A stretch of 64,000 nucleotides of DNA, from assembly GCA_902795345.1 (NCBI GenBank), contig CADBKO010000005.1, positions 1 to 64,000 on the forward strand, read 5' to 3'. Numbering within the stretch: the first letter of the stretch is position 1; every line of letters begins with the position of its first letter. This stretch comes from Oscillospiraceae bacterium (lineage in GTDB: Bacteria > Bacillota > Clostridia > Oscillospirales > Oscillospiraceae). Shown here in pieces: positions 25,472 through 32,485 of this stretch. Below the pieces are notes generated by a model. That model was not told where the DNA came from, did not search any database, and worked only from the letters and a program-made list of their open reading frames with translations. Position numbers and translations under genes: made by a program.

Positions 25472-26278
25472 TCAAGTAAGAATACTCGCAATGATCGCGC
25501 CGAGGCCTGCGGTCCAGCAGTACCAGGCGAAATTTCGGAATTTCCCCCGCTGTGCCAGGGTCCGCACCAGCCGGATGGCCAGGAGGCCCGACAGGGCCGC
25601 CGCGGCGAAGCCCGCCAGGGCGGGGAGGAGCAGAGCCTTGTGGAACCCTAAGCGCAGCGCCTCCGCCAGCTTCACCAGGCAGGCCCCCAGGACGGCGGGG
25701 AAGGATAAGAGAAAAGAGAAGTCCACGGCGTCGGGCCGGCGTAGACCGGCCAGCACCCCGGCGGTGACGGTGCTGCCGCTGCGGGAAATGCCGGGCAGGG
25801 CGGCAAAGGCCTGGGCAAACCCCACGGCCAGGGCCTGGTCCGCTCCGGCTTCGGGCAGGCTTTTCCGCCCGGCGAGGAGCTTGTCGCTTATGTAGAGCAT
25901 CGCGCCGTTCACGATCAGGGCCGCGCCGATAAATGCCGGGTCGCCGCAGCGCGCTTCGATCCAGCCCTTCAGGGGCAGGACCAGTCCCAGGGGCAGGGTG
26001 CCCAGCAGGAGCAGCCCCGCCAGATGCCGCCCCGCCGCCCCGTCGCCGCCCCTTGGACGCAGAAGGGAGCGCGCCAGCCTTCCCAGCTGACGCCGGTATA
26101 CCGCCGCCAGGGAAACGAGGGTGCCCAGGTGCAGCAATACGTCGAACAAAAGACCCTCCTCCGGGGCCAGGGAGGGGAAAAAGGCCTGCAGCAGGGCCAG
26201 GTGGCCGGAGCTGGAGACGGGCAGAAATTCCGCCGCGCCCTGGATGAGCCCGAGTATGACCGCGAACCAAAGGGACAT
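25472..26278 (-). CDS. uppP: Undecaprenyl-diphosphatase UppP/BacA
   Basis: This 268-residue integral membrane enzyme dephosphorylates undecaprenyl pyrophosphate to recycle the lipid carrier of cell-wall synthesis; overexpression is known to give bacitracin resistance. The two signature regions are present: GLIQGAAEFLPVSSSGHL (~10-27) and ALPGISRSGSTVTAG (~158-172). Eight or so hydrophobic helices fill the rest. It lies 14 nt upstream of ftsK on the same strand, so the two are probably co-transcribed. Confidence 0.96.
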   Translation of the reverse strand: MSLWFAVILGLIQGAAEFLPVSSSGHLALLQAFFPSLAPEEGLLFDVLLHLGTLVSLAAVYRRQLGRLARSLLRPRGGDGAAGRHLAGLLLLGTLPLGLVLPLKGWIEARCGDPAFIGAALIVNGAMLYISDKLLAGRKSLPEAGADQALAVGFAQAFAALPGISRSGSTVTAGVLAGLRRPDAVDFSFLLSFPAVLGACLVKLAEALRLGFHKALLLPALAGFAAAALSGLLAIRLVRTLAQRGKFRNFAWYCWTAGLGAIIASILT

Positions 26279-26335
26279 AGCGCTTTCCTTTCATAATATC
26301 ATAAATGGGGATTTCTGACAAGGGGGATATTATGT

Positions 26336-26989
26336 CTACCGTTCCCCCGCCCGCCCGTGGAGATAATCCAGCGCGTCGGAGAGGCTGCCCAGGGCGTCGA
26401 TGAGGCCCAGGCGCACCGCCTCGGCGCCGTCGATGACGCTGCCCACGTCCCCCGCCAGCTCCCCCGTGCGCAGCATCAGCTCCGTGAGGGTCTCCTCCGG
26501 GATGCGGGAGTGGCCGGTGATGAAGCCCACGATCCGGTCCTGCACCTTCCCCAGATAGCTGTAAGTCTGTTCCACGCCGATGACCACCCCCGTAAGGCGC
26601 ACGGGATGGAGGGTCATGGCGGCGCTGGGGGCGATGAAGCTCCTGCTCGCCGCCACCGCCAGGGGCACGCCGATGGAATGGCCGCCCCCCAGCACCAGGG
26701 AGGCGGTGGGGGTCTTCATCCCCGCGATCAGCTCCGCCAGGCCCAGCCCGGCCTCCACGTCGCCCCCCACCGTGTTCAGCAGGATCAGCAGGCCCCTGAT
26801 CTCCGGGCTCTCCTCCACCGCTGCCAGCAGGGGCATCACATGCTCATATTTCGTGGTTTTCGCCGCGGCGGGGAGGAGGGTATGCCCCTCGATCTCCCCC
26901 ACGATGGCGAGACAGTGGATCTGGCCCGCCTCCGTGCTTCCCAGCTCCCGGATGGCGGGCAGCTCCTCCCGAATAAGCTCCTCGGACAT
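26336..26989 (-). CDS. tepA: ClpP-like protease TepA
   Basis: This 217-residue protein belongs to the ClpP/crotonase-fold family of translocation-enhancing protease TepA. LLILLNTVGGDVEAGLGLAE resembles the ClpP strand before the active site, and GGGHSIGVPLAVAA includes the position of the catalytic Ser. MTLHPVRLTGVVIG supplies a His. In Bacillus, tepA also sits next to spoIIIE, so the linkage is conserved with uppP intervening here. GGGAGGT precedes the ATG. The proposed role is help in protein export. Confidence 0.9.
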   Translation of the reverse strand: MSEELIREELPAIRELGSTEAGQIHCLAIVGEIEGHTLLPAAAKTTKYEHVMPLLAAVEESPEIRGLLILLNTVGGDVEAGLGLAELIAGMKTPTASLVLGGGHSIGVPLAVAASRSFIAPSAAMTLHPVRLTGVVIGVEQTYSYLGKVQDRIVGFITGHSRIPEETLTELMLRTGELAGDVGSVIDGAEAVRLGLIDALGSLSDALDYLHGRAGER

Positions 26990-27058
26990 GAAATGACCTC
27001 CCGTTGTGGTATACCATCAGTATGCCGACAGCGGGAGGTTTCATTCCTTATTGTGATC

Positions 27059-29680
27059 TTATTTCTTTTTTCGCTTATTAAGGGCCAGGGCGAGGACGGC
27101 GCCGCCCACAGCCAGGACCCCCAGGGCCGCTGCGATCAGGGCGCCGGGGCCCTTCGGCCGGGGCGCGGGCAGGGGGCTGGTCGTCGGTTCCGGGGTCGCC
27201 TCCGATGCGTGCGCCGGGGGCGGCGCTTCCGCCGGCGCTGCGGGGGAGCCTTCTGCCCTGCTGTCCGCGACGGGCACCGGGTCCGGGCCGGTCTCCAGCC
27301 AGGGGGCCACGGCCTTCAGGCCGCCGTAGTTCCGCTCCCAGCCGTCCAGCCCGTCCAGGACGTCGGCAGCGAAGGGGTCCGTGTTCAGCAGGGCTGCCGC
27401 GGCCCCGCTCATGGGCTCGTCGAAGAAATACCAGCGGAGGTATTCCGCGATATAGGCCGTCTGCCAGGGCTCCGTGCCGTGGCCGCCCTTTTGCCGGAAG
27501 CAGAATTTCACATAGTCCTCCGCCCGATAGCCCAGCCAGGTATACACGCTTTTGGCGATCTCCAGGCTCAGGGCGTCCCCCTGGGACTGGTCGGCGTAGT
27601 CGTCCACGGTATGCTCCAATACGATGGCCCGGGGCCTCTCCGTGCCCTGCCGGGGGGCCAGCACCAGGGAGGCCACCAGCTCCTCCTGGTCGAAGGGCAG
27701 GCGGCAGCCATAGCCGTAATCGCTGCCCTCCCGGGCATAGAAGCTGACCGGCGTGAGGAAGCGGCGGAACAGCTCCGTGGTCCTGCCGGGGTTATGGCGT
27801 ATGGAGTCCGCCAGCAGCTCCCCGCCGGGGACCAGGCCCCAGGAATAGAGGTTGCCCCCCTGGGGGTAATTCATGTTGTAGCGCCAGACCGCCGGGCCCG
27901 TGGCTCCCGCGGCGGCGGGGATGCAGACGTCGATGCGCTCGTCGAATACGGCGGAGACAAAGGCATATTTGCCGTAGATGGAAAAGCCGTTCACCGCCAG
28001 CTTGCCGGGGTCGATCAGCGTCCCGGCCTTTCCCAGGCTGCCGATGGCCCTGTCCTCGGCGGCCAGGGCCTCCAGGGCGTCGATGCCGATGCTGCACCCC
28101 AGGGCCGCCAGCATCTCGTTGGAGATCTCGTTCAGGTCCCCGTCCCGGTGATAGGGGAAGAAGCTGCGCAGGGTCCCGGGGCGGTTGCCCCCGGTCATGC
28201 GGTTCAGCCAGGGGTCGTTCCGGTCGTCGGTGGTGACGGAGGCGGGCACCTCCAGCACCGCGATGCCCTTGCTCAGGAAACCGGCGCTGTCCGCCCCGAA
28301 GGAGAGGAGCACCGGTGCGGGGCCGTCCGCCTTTTCCGGAAGGGCCAGGGTGTATTCGATGGTCTCCGTCTTGTCCCCATAGGTGACGGCCACGGGGATC
28401 ACCCAGCCCGCGGGCTGATTGGCGAAGGTGGCCCAGTCAAAGCCGCCGTTTGTCCAGCGGAGGGGGCCGATGGCGATGCTGTCCGGCTGCGGGGGCTTGC
28501 AGCCGTATTCATAGAATTGGGCCAGGTCCAGGATCTCGGCGCGCCGCGCTTCCCAGTCCTCCGGTCCCGTCACGGGGCGTCCGTCGAAGAACTCGTAGAT
28601 ATTGGGCAGGGTGGTCACCACCGGCAGGTCCATGGGGTCCGGATACCGGGTGTCCCCCCAGCGGAGGGCGGCCACCGCCGCCTCCAGGGCTTCCGAGGCC
28701 CGGTCCACTTCCTCCTTGCTGCCGGTCTCCAGGGCGGCCTCCGCCTCCCGGACGGCGGCGTCCAGCCCTTCCTGGCTCTCGGGGGTCCAGACCCCCTTCA
28801 CGAAGCTGGGGCTATTAAGCCAGCGGAGCCTGGTCCGGAGCTTCCAATCGTCATAGGGGAAGGGGTCCTGGCCGTTCCAGCCGCTCAGCTCGATCTCTCC
28901 CCAGTCCACGTTGTAGTCCTGGCTCCCGGCGGGGAGGCTGTCGTCCTCGTGGCTCCAGTATACTCGGGAAGTGCGGGCCTGGCCGTCGGCGGGGCTGTCC
29001 CCGATCATCACGTCCAGGCCGATCAGGGTGCCGTTTTCCAGCGCCGCGCCGTACAGCTCCAGGCAGAGGAAGACGTTGTAGCCGCTGCCGTCGTCCCGCT
29101 CCCGCACCGCCCAGGCGGCGATGCGGTCTGAGTATTCCCGGTTGGACTCCATGGCATGGAGGCTGGAATGGTTCACCACCATGCTGTTGCGCTCATAGGT
29201 GAGCAGCCCTTCCCGGGTGACGGTGAACAGCCCGTCGTCGTCCTCGAATTTGCCGCTCTTGTCGTTGCGGAAGTCCAGGGAAAACTCTACCCCGTCCTCG
29301 CTGCGGTAGGTGTCGGGGTCGTTTTTCTGGGTGAAGAAGTTGTAGCCCCCGCCGCTGCGCTCCCGGCCGGGGTTGGCCAGCCCGGAAAAGGCGGGCGTGG
29401 CGTCCCATACCTGGACGAGCAGGTAGAGCCACTCCCCGTCCCAGAGGGCCTGCAGGGTGCCCCGGGCGTCCGTCCCGGCCCCCGCCAGGGCGCCGTCCCT
29501 CTTGACATGCCCGATCCCGGCAGCCTCCGCGCCGGCCCAGGGGCCGCCGTCGGTGCCGTCGATGGGGATCGTTTCCGTGGTGAAACCGGCCCGGAGCCGC
29601 GCCGGAGCCGCCGCCGCGGCGGGCAGGCAGCACAGCCCCAGCAGCAGGATGGCGGCCAGCAAAACAGTGAGCATACGCAT
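27059..29680 (-). CDS. Surface CBM9-like / CE15 (glucuronoyl esterase)-like protein
   Basis: This 873-residue exported protein has a signal peptide (1-25), a CBM9-like sugar-binding domain (~30-290; ALWDGEWLYLLVQVWDATP), a short FIVAR-like helical repeat (~300-342), and an alpha/beta hydrolase domain (~375-745) related to carbohydrate esterase family 15. VNGFSIYGKYAFVSAVFDERI (~563-583) matches the CE15 nucleophile loop with Ser567 kept, although the family Cys and Arg are changed. EHTVDDYADQSQ and GGHGTEP (His734) follow. A Pro/Ala linker and a C-terminal membrane helix with KRKKK anchor it. CE15 enzymes cleave glucuronate-lignin esters; the divergent loop leaves substrate open. AAAGGAGG precedes the ATG at 29680. 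Confidence 0.75.
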   Translation of the reverse strand: MRMLTVLLAAILLLGLCCLPAAAAAPARLRAGFTTETIPIDGTDGGPWAGAEAAGIGHVKRDGALAGAGTDARGTLQALWDGEWLYLLVQVWDATPAFSGLANPGRERSGGGYNFFTQKNDPDTYRSEDGVEFSLDFRNDKSGKFEDDDGLFTVTREGLLTYERNSMVVNHSSLHAMESNREYSDRIAAWAVRERDDGSGYNVFLCLELYGAALENGTLIGLDVMIGDSPADGQARTSRVYWSHEDDSLPAGSQDYNVDWGEIELSGWNGQDPFPYDDWKLRTRLRWLNSPSFVKGVWTPESQEGLDAAVREAEAALETGSKEEVDRASEALEAAVAALRWGDTRYPDPMDLPVVTTLPNIYEFFDGRPVTGPEDWEARRAEILDLAQFYEYGCKPPQPDSIAIGPLRWTNGGFDWATFANQPAGWVIPVAVTYGDKTETIEYTLALPEKADGPAPVLLSFGADSAGFLSKGIAVLEVPASVTTDDRNDPWLNRMTGGNRPGTLRSFFPYHRDGDLNEISNEMLAALGCSIGIDALEALAAEDRAIGSLGKAGTLIDPGKLAVNGFSIYGKYAFVSAVFDERIDVCIPAAAGATGPAVWRYNMNYPQGGNLYSWGLVPGGELLADSIRHNPGRTTELFRRFLTPVSFYAREGSDYGYGCRLPFDQEELVASLVLAPRQGTERPRAIVLEHTVDDYADQSQGDALSLEIAKSVYTWLGYRAEDYVKFCFRQKGGHGTEPWQTAYIAEYLRWYFFDEPMSGAAAALLNTDPFAADVLDGLDGWERNYGGLKAVAPWLETGPDPVPVADSRAEGSPAAPAEAPPPAHASEATPEPTTSPLPAPRPKGPGALIAAALGVLAVGGAVLALALNKRKKK

Positions 29681-29708
29681 CTCCCTTCCTCCTTTGGAAT
29701 GTAAGGAT

Positions 29709-29740
29709 AAGCGGAGGGCGGCTTTTGCCGCCCTCCGCTT
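29709..29740 (-). terminator. Strong hairpin terminator between the MoaF-like and CE15-like genes
   Basis: AAGCGGAGGGCGGC and GCCGCCCTCCGCTT form a perfect 14-bp stem with an AAAA loop as read on the minus strand. Confidence 0.75.
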
Positions 29741-29936
29741 CAATGAAAGAGCCTCGCAGAGTTCGCATCCGCAGATGCGAATGAGATTGGACTCATTTTT
29801 CGCACGGACATGCGCCGGGCGAAAAATACCTTTCGCGGAGCGGACTGTGGGCTCCCAAAGGGAGCCTGCGGGGAGCGGAGCGCAATCCCCTCAACCGGAA
29901 ACCCGTTCTGCGGGTTTCCGGTTGAAACGCGAAGCG
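29741..29936. repeat. Hairpin-rich intergenic element
   Basis: Several perfect or near-perfect inverted repeats are stacked in ~195 bp: TTCGCATC/GATGCGAA, ATTTTTCGC/GCGAAAAAT, GGCTCCC/GGGAGCC and CAACCGGAAACCCG/CGGGTTTCCGGTTG. No ORF of note is present. It resembles a compound interspersed repeat, though no second copy was found in the window. Confidence 0.65.
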
Positions 29937-31721
29937 TTATTCCGGCGTATTGTCGAAATACTTCTTGATGCGGAATTTGCCCAGCTCCCGCATGAAAGCG
30001 CCGGTGATGTTCAGGTTCAGGCCGTTGTGGCTGACGCCGTAGAAGAAGCCGCCGTCGTGCTGGATCTTGCGGTTGATGCACACCAAGCCCTGGCTGCCGT
30101 TGCAGTTCTCCTCGACCCACTGGAACAGATAGACGTCGGGCCGCAGCTTGATATAGAAGCAGGGGCTGGACCAGGTGGCGCCGCCGGAGTTGTCCCCGGA
30201 GAAGATGGTCCAGGAATAGCTCTCGGGGGAGGAGTAGACATGGATGGAGCTCATGGTCTCGCTGTAAGCCCAGGCGAAGCACTGGCCCACCAGCTCGTCG
30301 GTGAAGTGGTGGCGGCGGGCAAAGGGCGCGGCCTGCACGCCCGGGGCCTCCACCGTGCCGAAGAGGACGTTGGCCCCCGCTTCCCACTCGCTGTGCCAGT
30401 TGCCGATGCCGGTCTTGATGGTGGTGCTGAGGCCGGTCTTGAAGTCCAGAACCTGGGCCACCATGGAGTAGTCGGGATCGCCGGTGAGCATGTGGGCGAA
30501 GAAATACAGCTCCTTATCCGGCTCGAAGCAGAGGTACTTCTCTTCCTTCCAGTTGCGCCCGCCGTGCCGCCACTTGAGGGTGGTGCCGTCGATGACCTGG
30601 TATTCCCAGGGCTTGCCCTTGTCGCCGCTCCAGGGGGCCTGGGCGTATTTCTCATTGTCGTTCCAGACCTTGAATTTCTTGCCCACCAGGGCGAAGCACT
30701 GGGCCATGTTGTTGCCGGAGGCCATGATGTTCTGGCCGCCGCCGAAGATGAACTGCTTCTCCTTGGCGTGGGCCAGGGCTTCCTCCCGCTCCATGGGGAT
30801 GTCCATGTCGGCGGGCCGGTAGGAGTAGCGGCCGCCCTTGGCCTTGAAGGAGGCGGCCATGGGGCGCTCCTTGTCGCCGAAGGAGGTGATCTGCTCCAGG
30901 TGGGCGGCGTCGCCGGTGAGCTCCAGCTCCGCCCGGTTCAGCCGGTAAGTCAGCTTGTTGTTTTCCTCGAAGCCGAATTCCACGCCGGCGGCGGTGAAGT
31001 CAAAGAAGTTCATCACTTCGATCCACATCTTGCCGGAGAACTCCACTTCCCAGCGGGCGTAGATATAGTTTTCGTCGTCGATGCGGATATAGTCGGCGGG
31101 GTTGGTCATGGTGATGCCGCCCATCGCGCCGCCCAGCTCCGTGAAGGTGGTGCAGCAGACGCTGGGGTTGAAGGTGAGGATCTCGTAGCCGGAATCGAAT
31201 TTCCAGTGCAGGCCGCGGCCCTCGATGCGGTTGGTGGTGGTCATGAACTTTTCGGGCTTCTGGTTGTCGCCCTTGTCCAGCCAGCCGAAATAGTATTCCC
31301 GCTGGATCTCCCGGGGGATGTCCCGGTAATGGGTGGGCTTGCGCTGGCCGAACATGTCGCCGCCCACGGGCACGGTGATGCCGAACCAGGTCTCAAAGGC
31401 GGTGCAGGCCCAGGTCCTGCGGTCGATCACCAGATGCCAGCCGCGGCTGGTGCCGGGGATGAGGTGGGTCAGCAGGGTGATGGGGCCCTGGGAGATGGCG
31501 GAGTAGGGGGCGGTGTACTTCTTGCCGTTCTCGTTGACCACCAGCTCCTTCTTGTCCGTGATCTCATAGCTGAGCTTCTTGGGCGCGAACTCGCCTTCCA
31601 GCTTCACGGTGAATTTCATGCCCTTCAGGCAGGGGCAGCTGTCGCCGGCGGCCCGGCCGACGGCCTTCGCGTTTTCCTCCACATACTCCGGGGTCAGGGG
31701 ATCGAATTTGGTGAAAAACAT
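29937..31721 (-). CDS. Double-length MoaF-like protein
   Basis: This 594-residue soluble protein resembles the MoaF family (a calycin/lipocalin-type fold originally named from molybdenum cofactor loci). An N-terminal unit includes YSAISQGPITLLTHLIPGTSRGWHLVIDRRTW (~73-104) and EYYFGWLD; a C-terminal unit (~470-594) has HHFTDELVGQCFAWAYS, SSPCFYIKLRPDVYLFQWVEE and HDGGFFYGV, the MoaF C-terminal signature. Typical MoaF proteins are about half this length. No signal peptide is seen, so it is cytoplasmic. GGAGG precedes the ATG at 31721, and it has its own promoter. Its setting among esterases and glycosidases suggests a ligand-binding or lyase role rather than cofactor synthesis (inference). Confidence 0.65.
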   Translation of the reverse strand: MFFTKFDPLTPEYVEENAKAVGRAAGDSCPCLKGMKFTVKLEGEFAPKKLSYEITDKKELVVNENGKKYTAPYSAISQGPITLLTHLIPGTSRGWHLVIDRRTWACTAFETWFGITVPVGGDMFGQRKPTHYRDIPREIQREYYFGWLDKGDNQKPEKFMTTTNRIEGRGLHWKFDSGYEILTFNPSVCCTTFTELGGAMGGITMTNPADYIRIDDENYIYARWEVEFSGKMWIEVMNFFDFTAAGVEFGFEENNKLTYRLNRAELELTGDAAHLEQITSFGDKERPMAASFKAKGGRYSYRPADMDIPMEREEALAHAKEKQFIFGGGQNIMASGNNMAQCFALVGKKFKVWNDNEKYAQAPWSGDKGKPWEYQVIDGTTLKWRHGGRNWKEEKYLCFEPDKELYFFAHMLTGDPDYSMVAQVLDFKTGLSTTIKTGIGNWHSEWEAGANVLFGTVEAPGVQAAPFARRHHFTDELVGQCFAWAYSETMSSIHVYSSPESYSWTIFSGDNSGGATWSSPCFYIKLRPDVYLFQWVEENCNGSQGLVCINRKIQHDGGFFYGVSHNGLNLNITGAFMRELGKFRIKKYFDNTPE

Positions 31722-31761
31722 GCTTTTTGACCTCCATTTAATGTTTTGTTTTGTTGATTTT

Positions 31762-31790
31762 ATTCTATCCGCACGGAGGGCAAATGTCAA
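31762..31790 (-). promoter_or_regulatory. Promoter of the MoaF-like gene
   Basis: On the minus strand TTGACA (31790-31785), a 17-bp spacer and TAGAAT (31767-31762). The -35 box overlaps the stop codon of the upstream isomerase gene. Confidence 0.7.
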
Positions 31791-32485
31791 TCGGATTCTC
31801 CCGGCGCGGAGGGGTATTCCGTGCAGAGCAGGCGATAGGGCGCTTCGTCCTCCTCGATGGCGGGGAAGCGGCCCACCGGCGGCTCGAAGCGGTTGTCCAG
31901 GGCGTCGTCGTTCACCTGGCTCACCTCCCCCAGCAGCACCGGCCCCGAGCCCGGCAGCAGGGAGAAATCGTGGTAGAGCCGGGGATAGATGTGGATGCTC
32001 TGCCCCGGCTGTAGGGCCACCTGCATCCCAGCCTCCACGGTGTAATGCCGCCCGTCGGAGATCACCTCCACCGGGGCATTTTCATCGATGCTCTCGTCGG
32101 GACGGGAGCGGAAAAGGCGGATCAGCACGGTGCCGCCGCCCCGGTTGATGATGTCCTCGCTTTTCAGCCAGTGGAAGTGGTTGGGGGCATACTGCCCCTC
32201 CCGGAGATACAGCAGCTTTTCCGCGTAGACCTGGGGATATTTCTCCGGCAGGCGGCGGCAGCCGTTGCGCAGGGTGATGAGGGAGAAACCGAAATGGGGG
32301 AAGTCCCCCTTGCCGTAATCGGTGATGTCCCAGCCCAGGCCGCAGTCCCGGATCTCGTCGTATTCATGCCCCAGCGTCCCCCAGTCCTCCGGCGTGAAGG
32401 CGCAGAAGGGGGGCAGGGAGACCTGCAGCTTCCGGCAGAAGGCCTCCATCTCCCGGAGGGCGGCGTTTATTTCGCTGCGTTTCAT
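31787..32485 (-). CDS. D-lyxose/D-mannose family sugar isomerase
   Basis: This 232-residue cupin-type enzyme matches D-lyxose ketol-isomerases (YdaE type), which interconvert D-lyxose/D-xylulose and D-mannose/D-fructose. The metal-binding cupin residues are visible: PNHFHWLKSEDIINRGGGT with two His and a Glu, and the later IHIYPRLYHDFSLLPGSG. The start codon overlaps the stop of the GH2 gene by 4 nt, so the two are translationally coupled. This links release of a sugar by the GH2 enzyme to its isomerisation. Confidence 0.9.
   Translation of the reverse strand: MKRSEINAALREMEAFCRKLQVSLPPFCAFTPEDWGTLGHEYDEIRDCGLGWDITDYGKGDFPHFGFSLITLRNGCRRLPEKYPQVYAEKLLYLREGQYAPNHFHWLKSEDIINRGGGTVLIRLFRSRPDESIDENAPVEVISDGRHYTVEAGMQVALQPGQSIHIYPRLYHDFSLLPGSGPVLLGEVSQVNDDALDNRFEPPVGRFPAIEEDEAPYRLLCTEYPSAPGESD

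Noticed and set aside
22452..26321. A single 1289-codon frame from uppP through ftsK
   Set aside because: The N-terminal ~288 codons are uppP read in another frame; ftsK has a good ribosome site and start at 25457.
29937..31721. Molybdenum cofactor biosynthesis function for the MoaF-like protein
   Set aside because: No moa, moe or mob genes are near, the molybdenum-hydroxylase-like gene is 16 kb away, and the protein is double the usual length.
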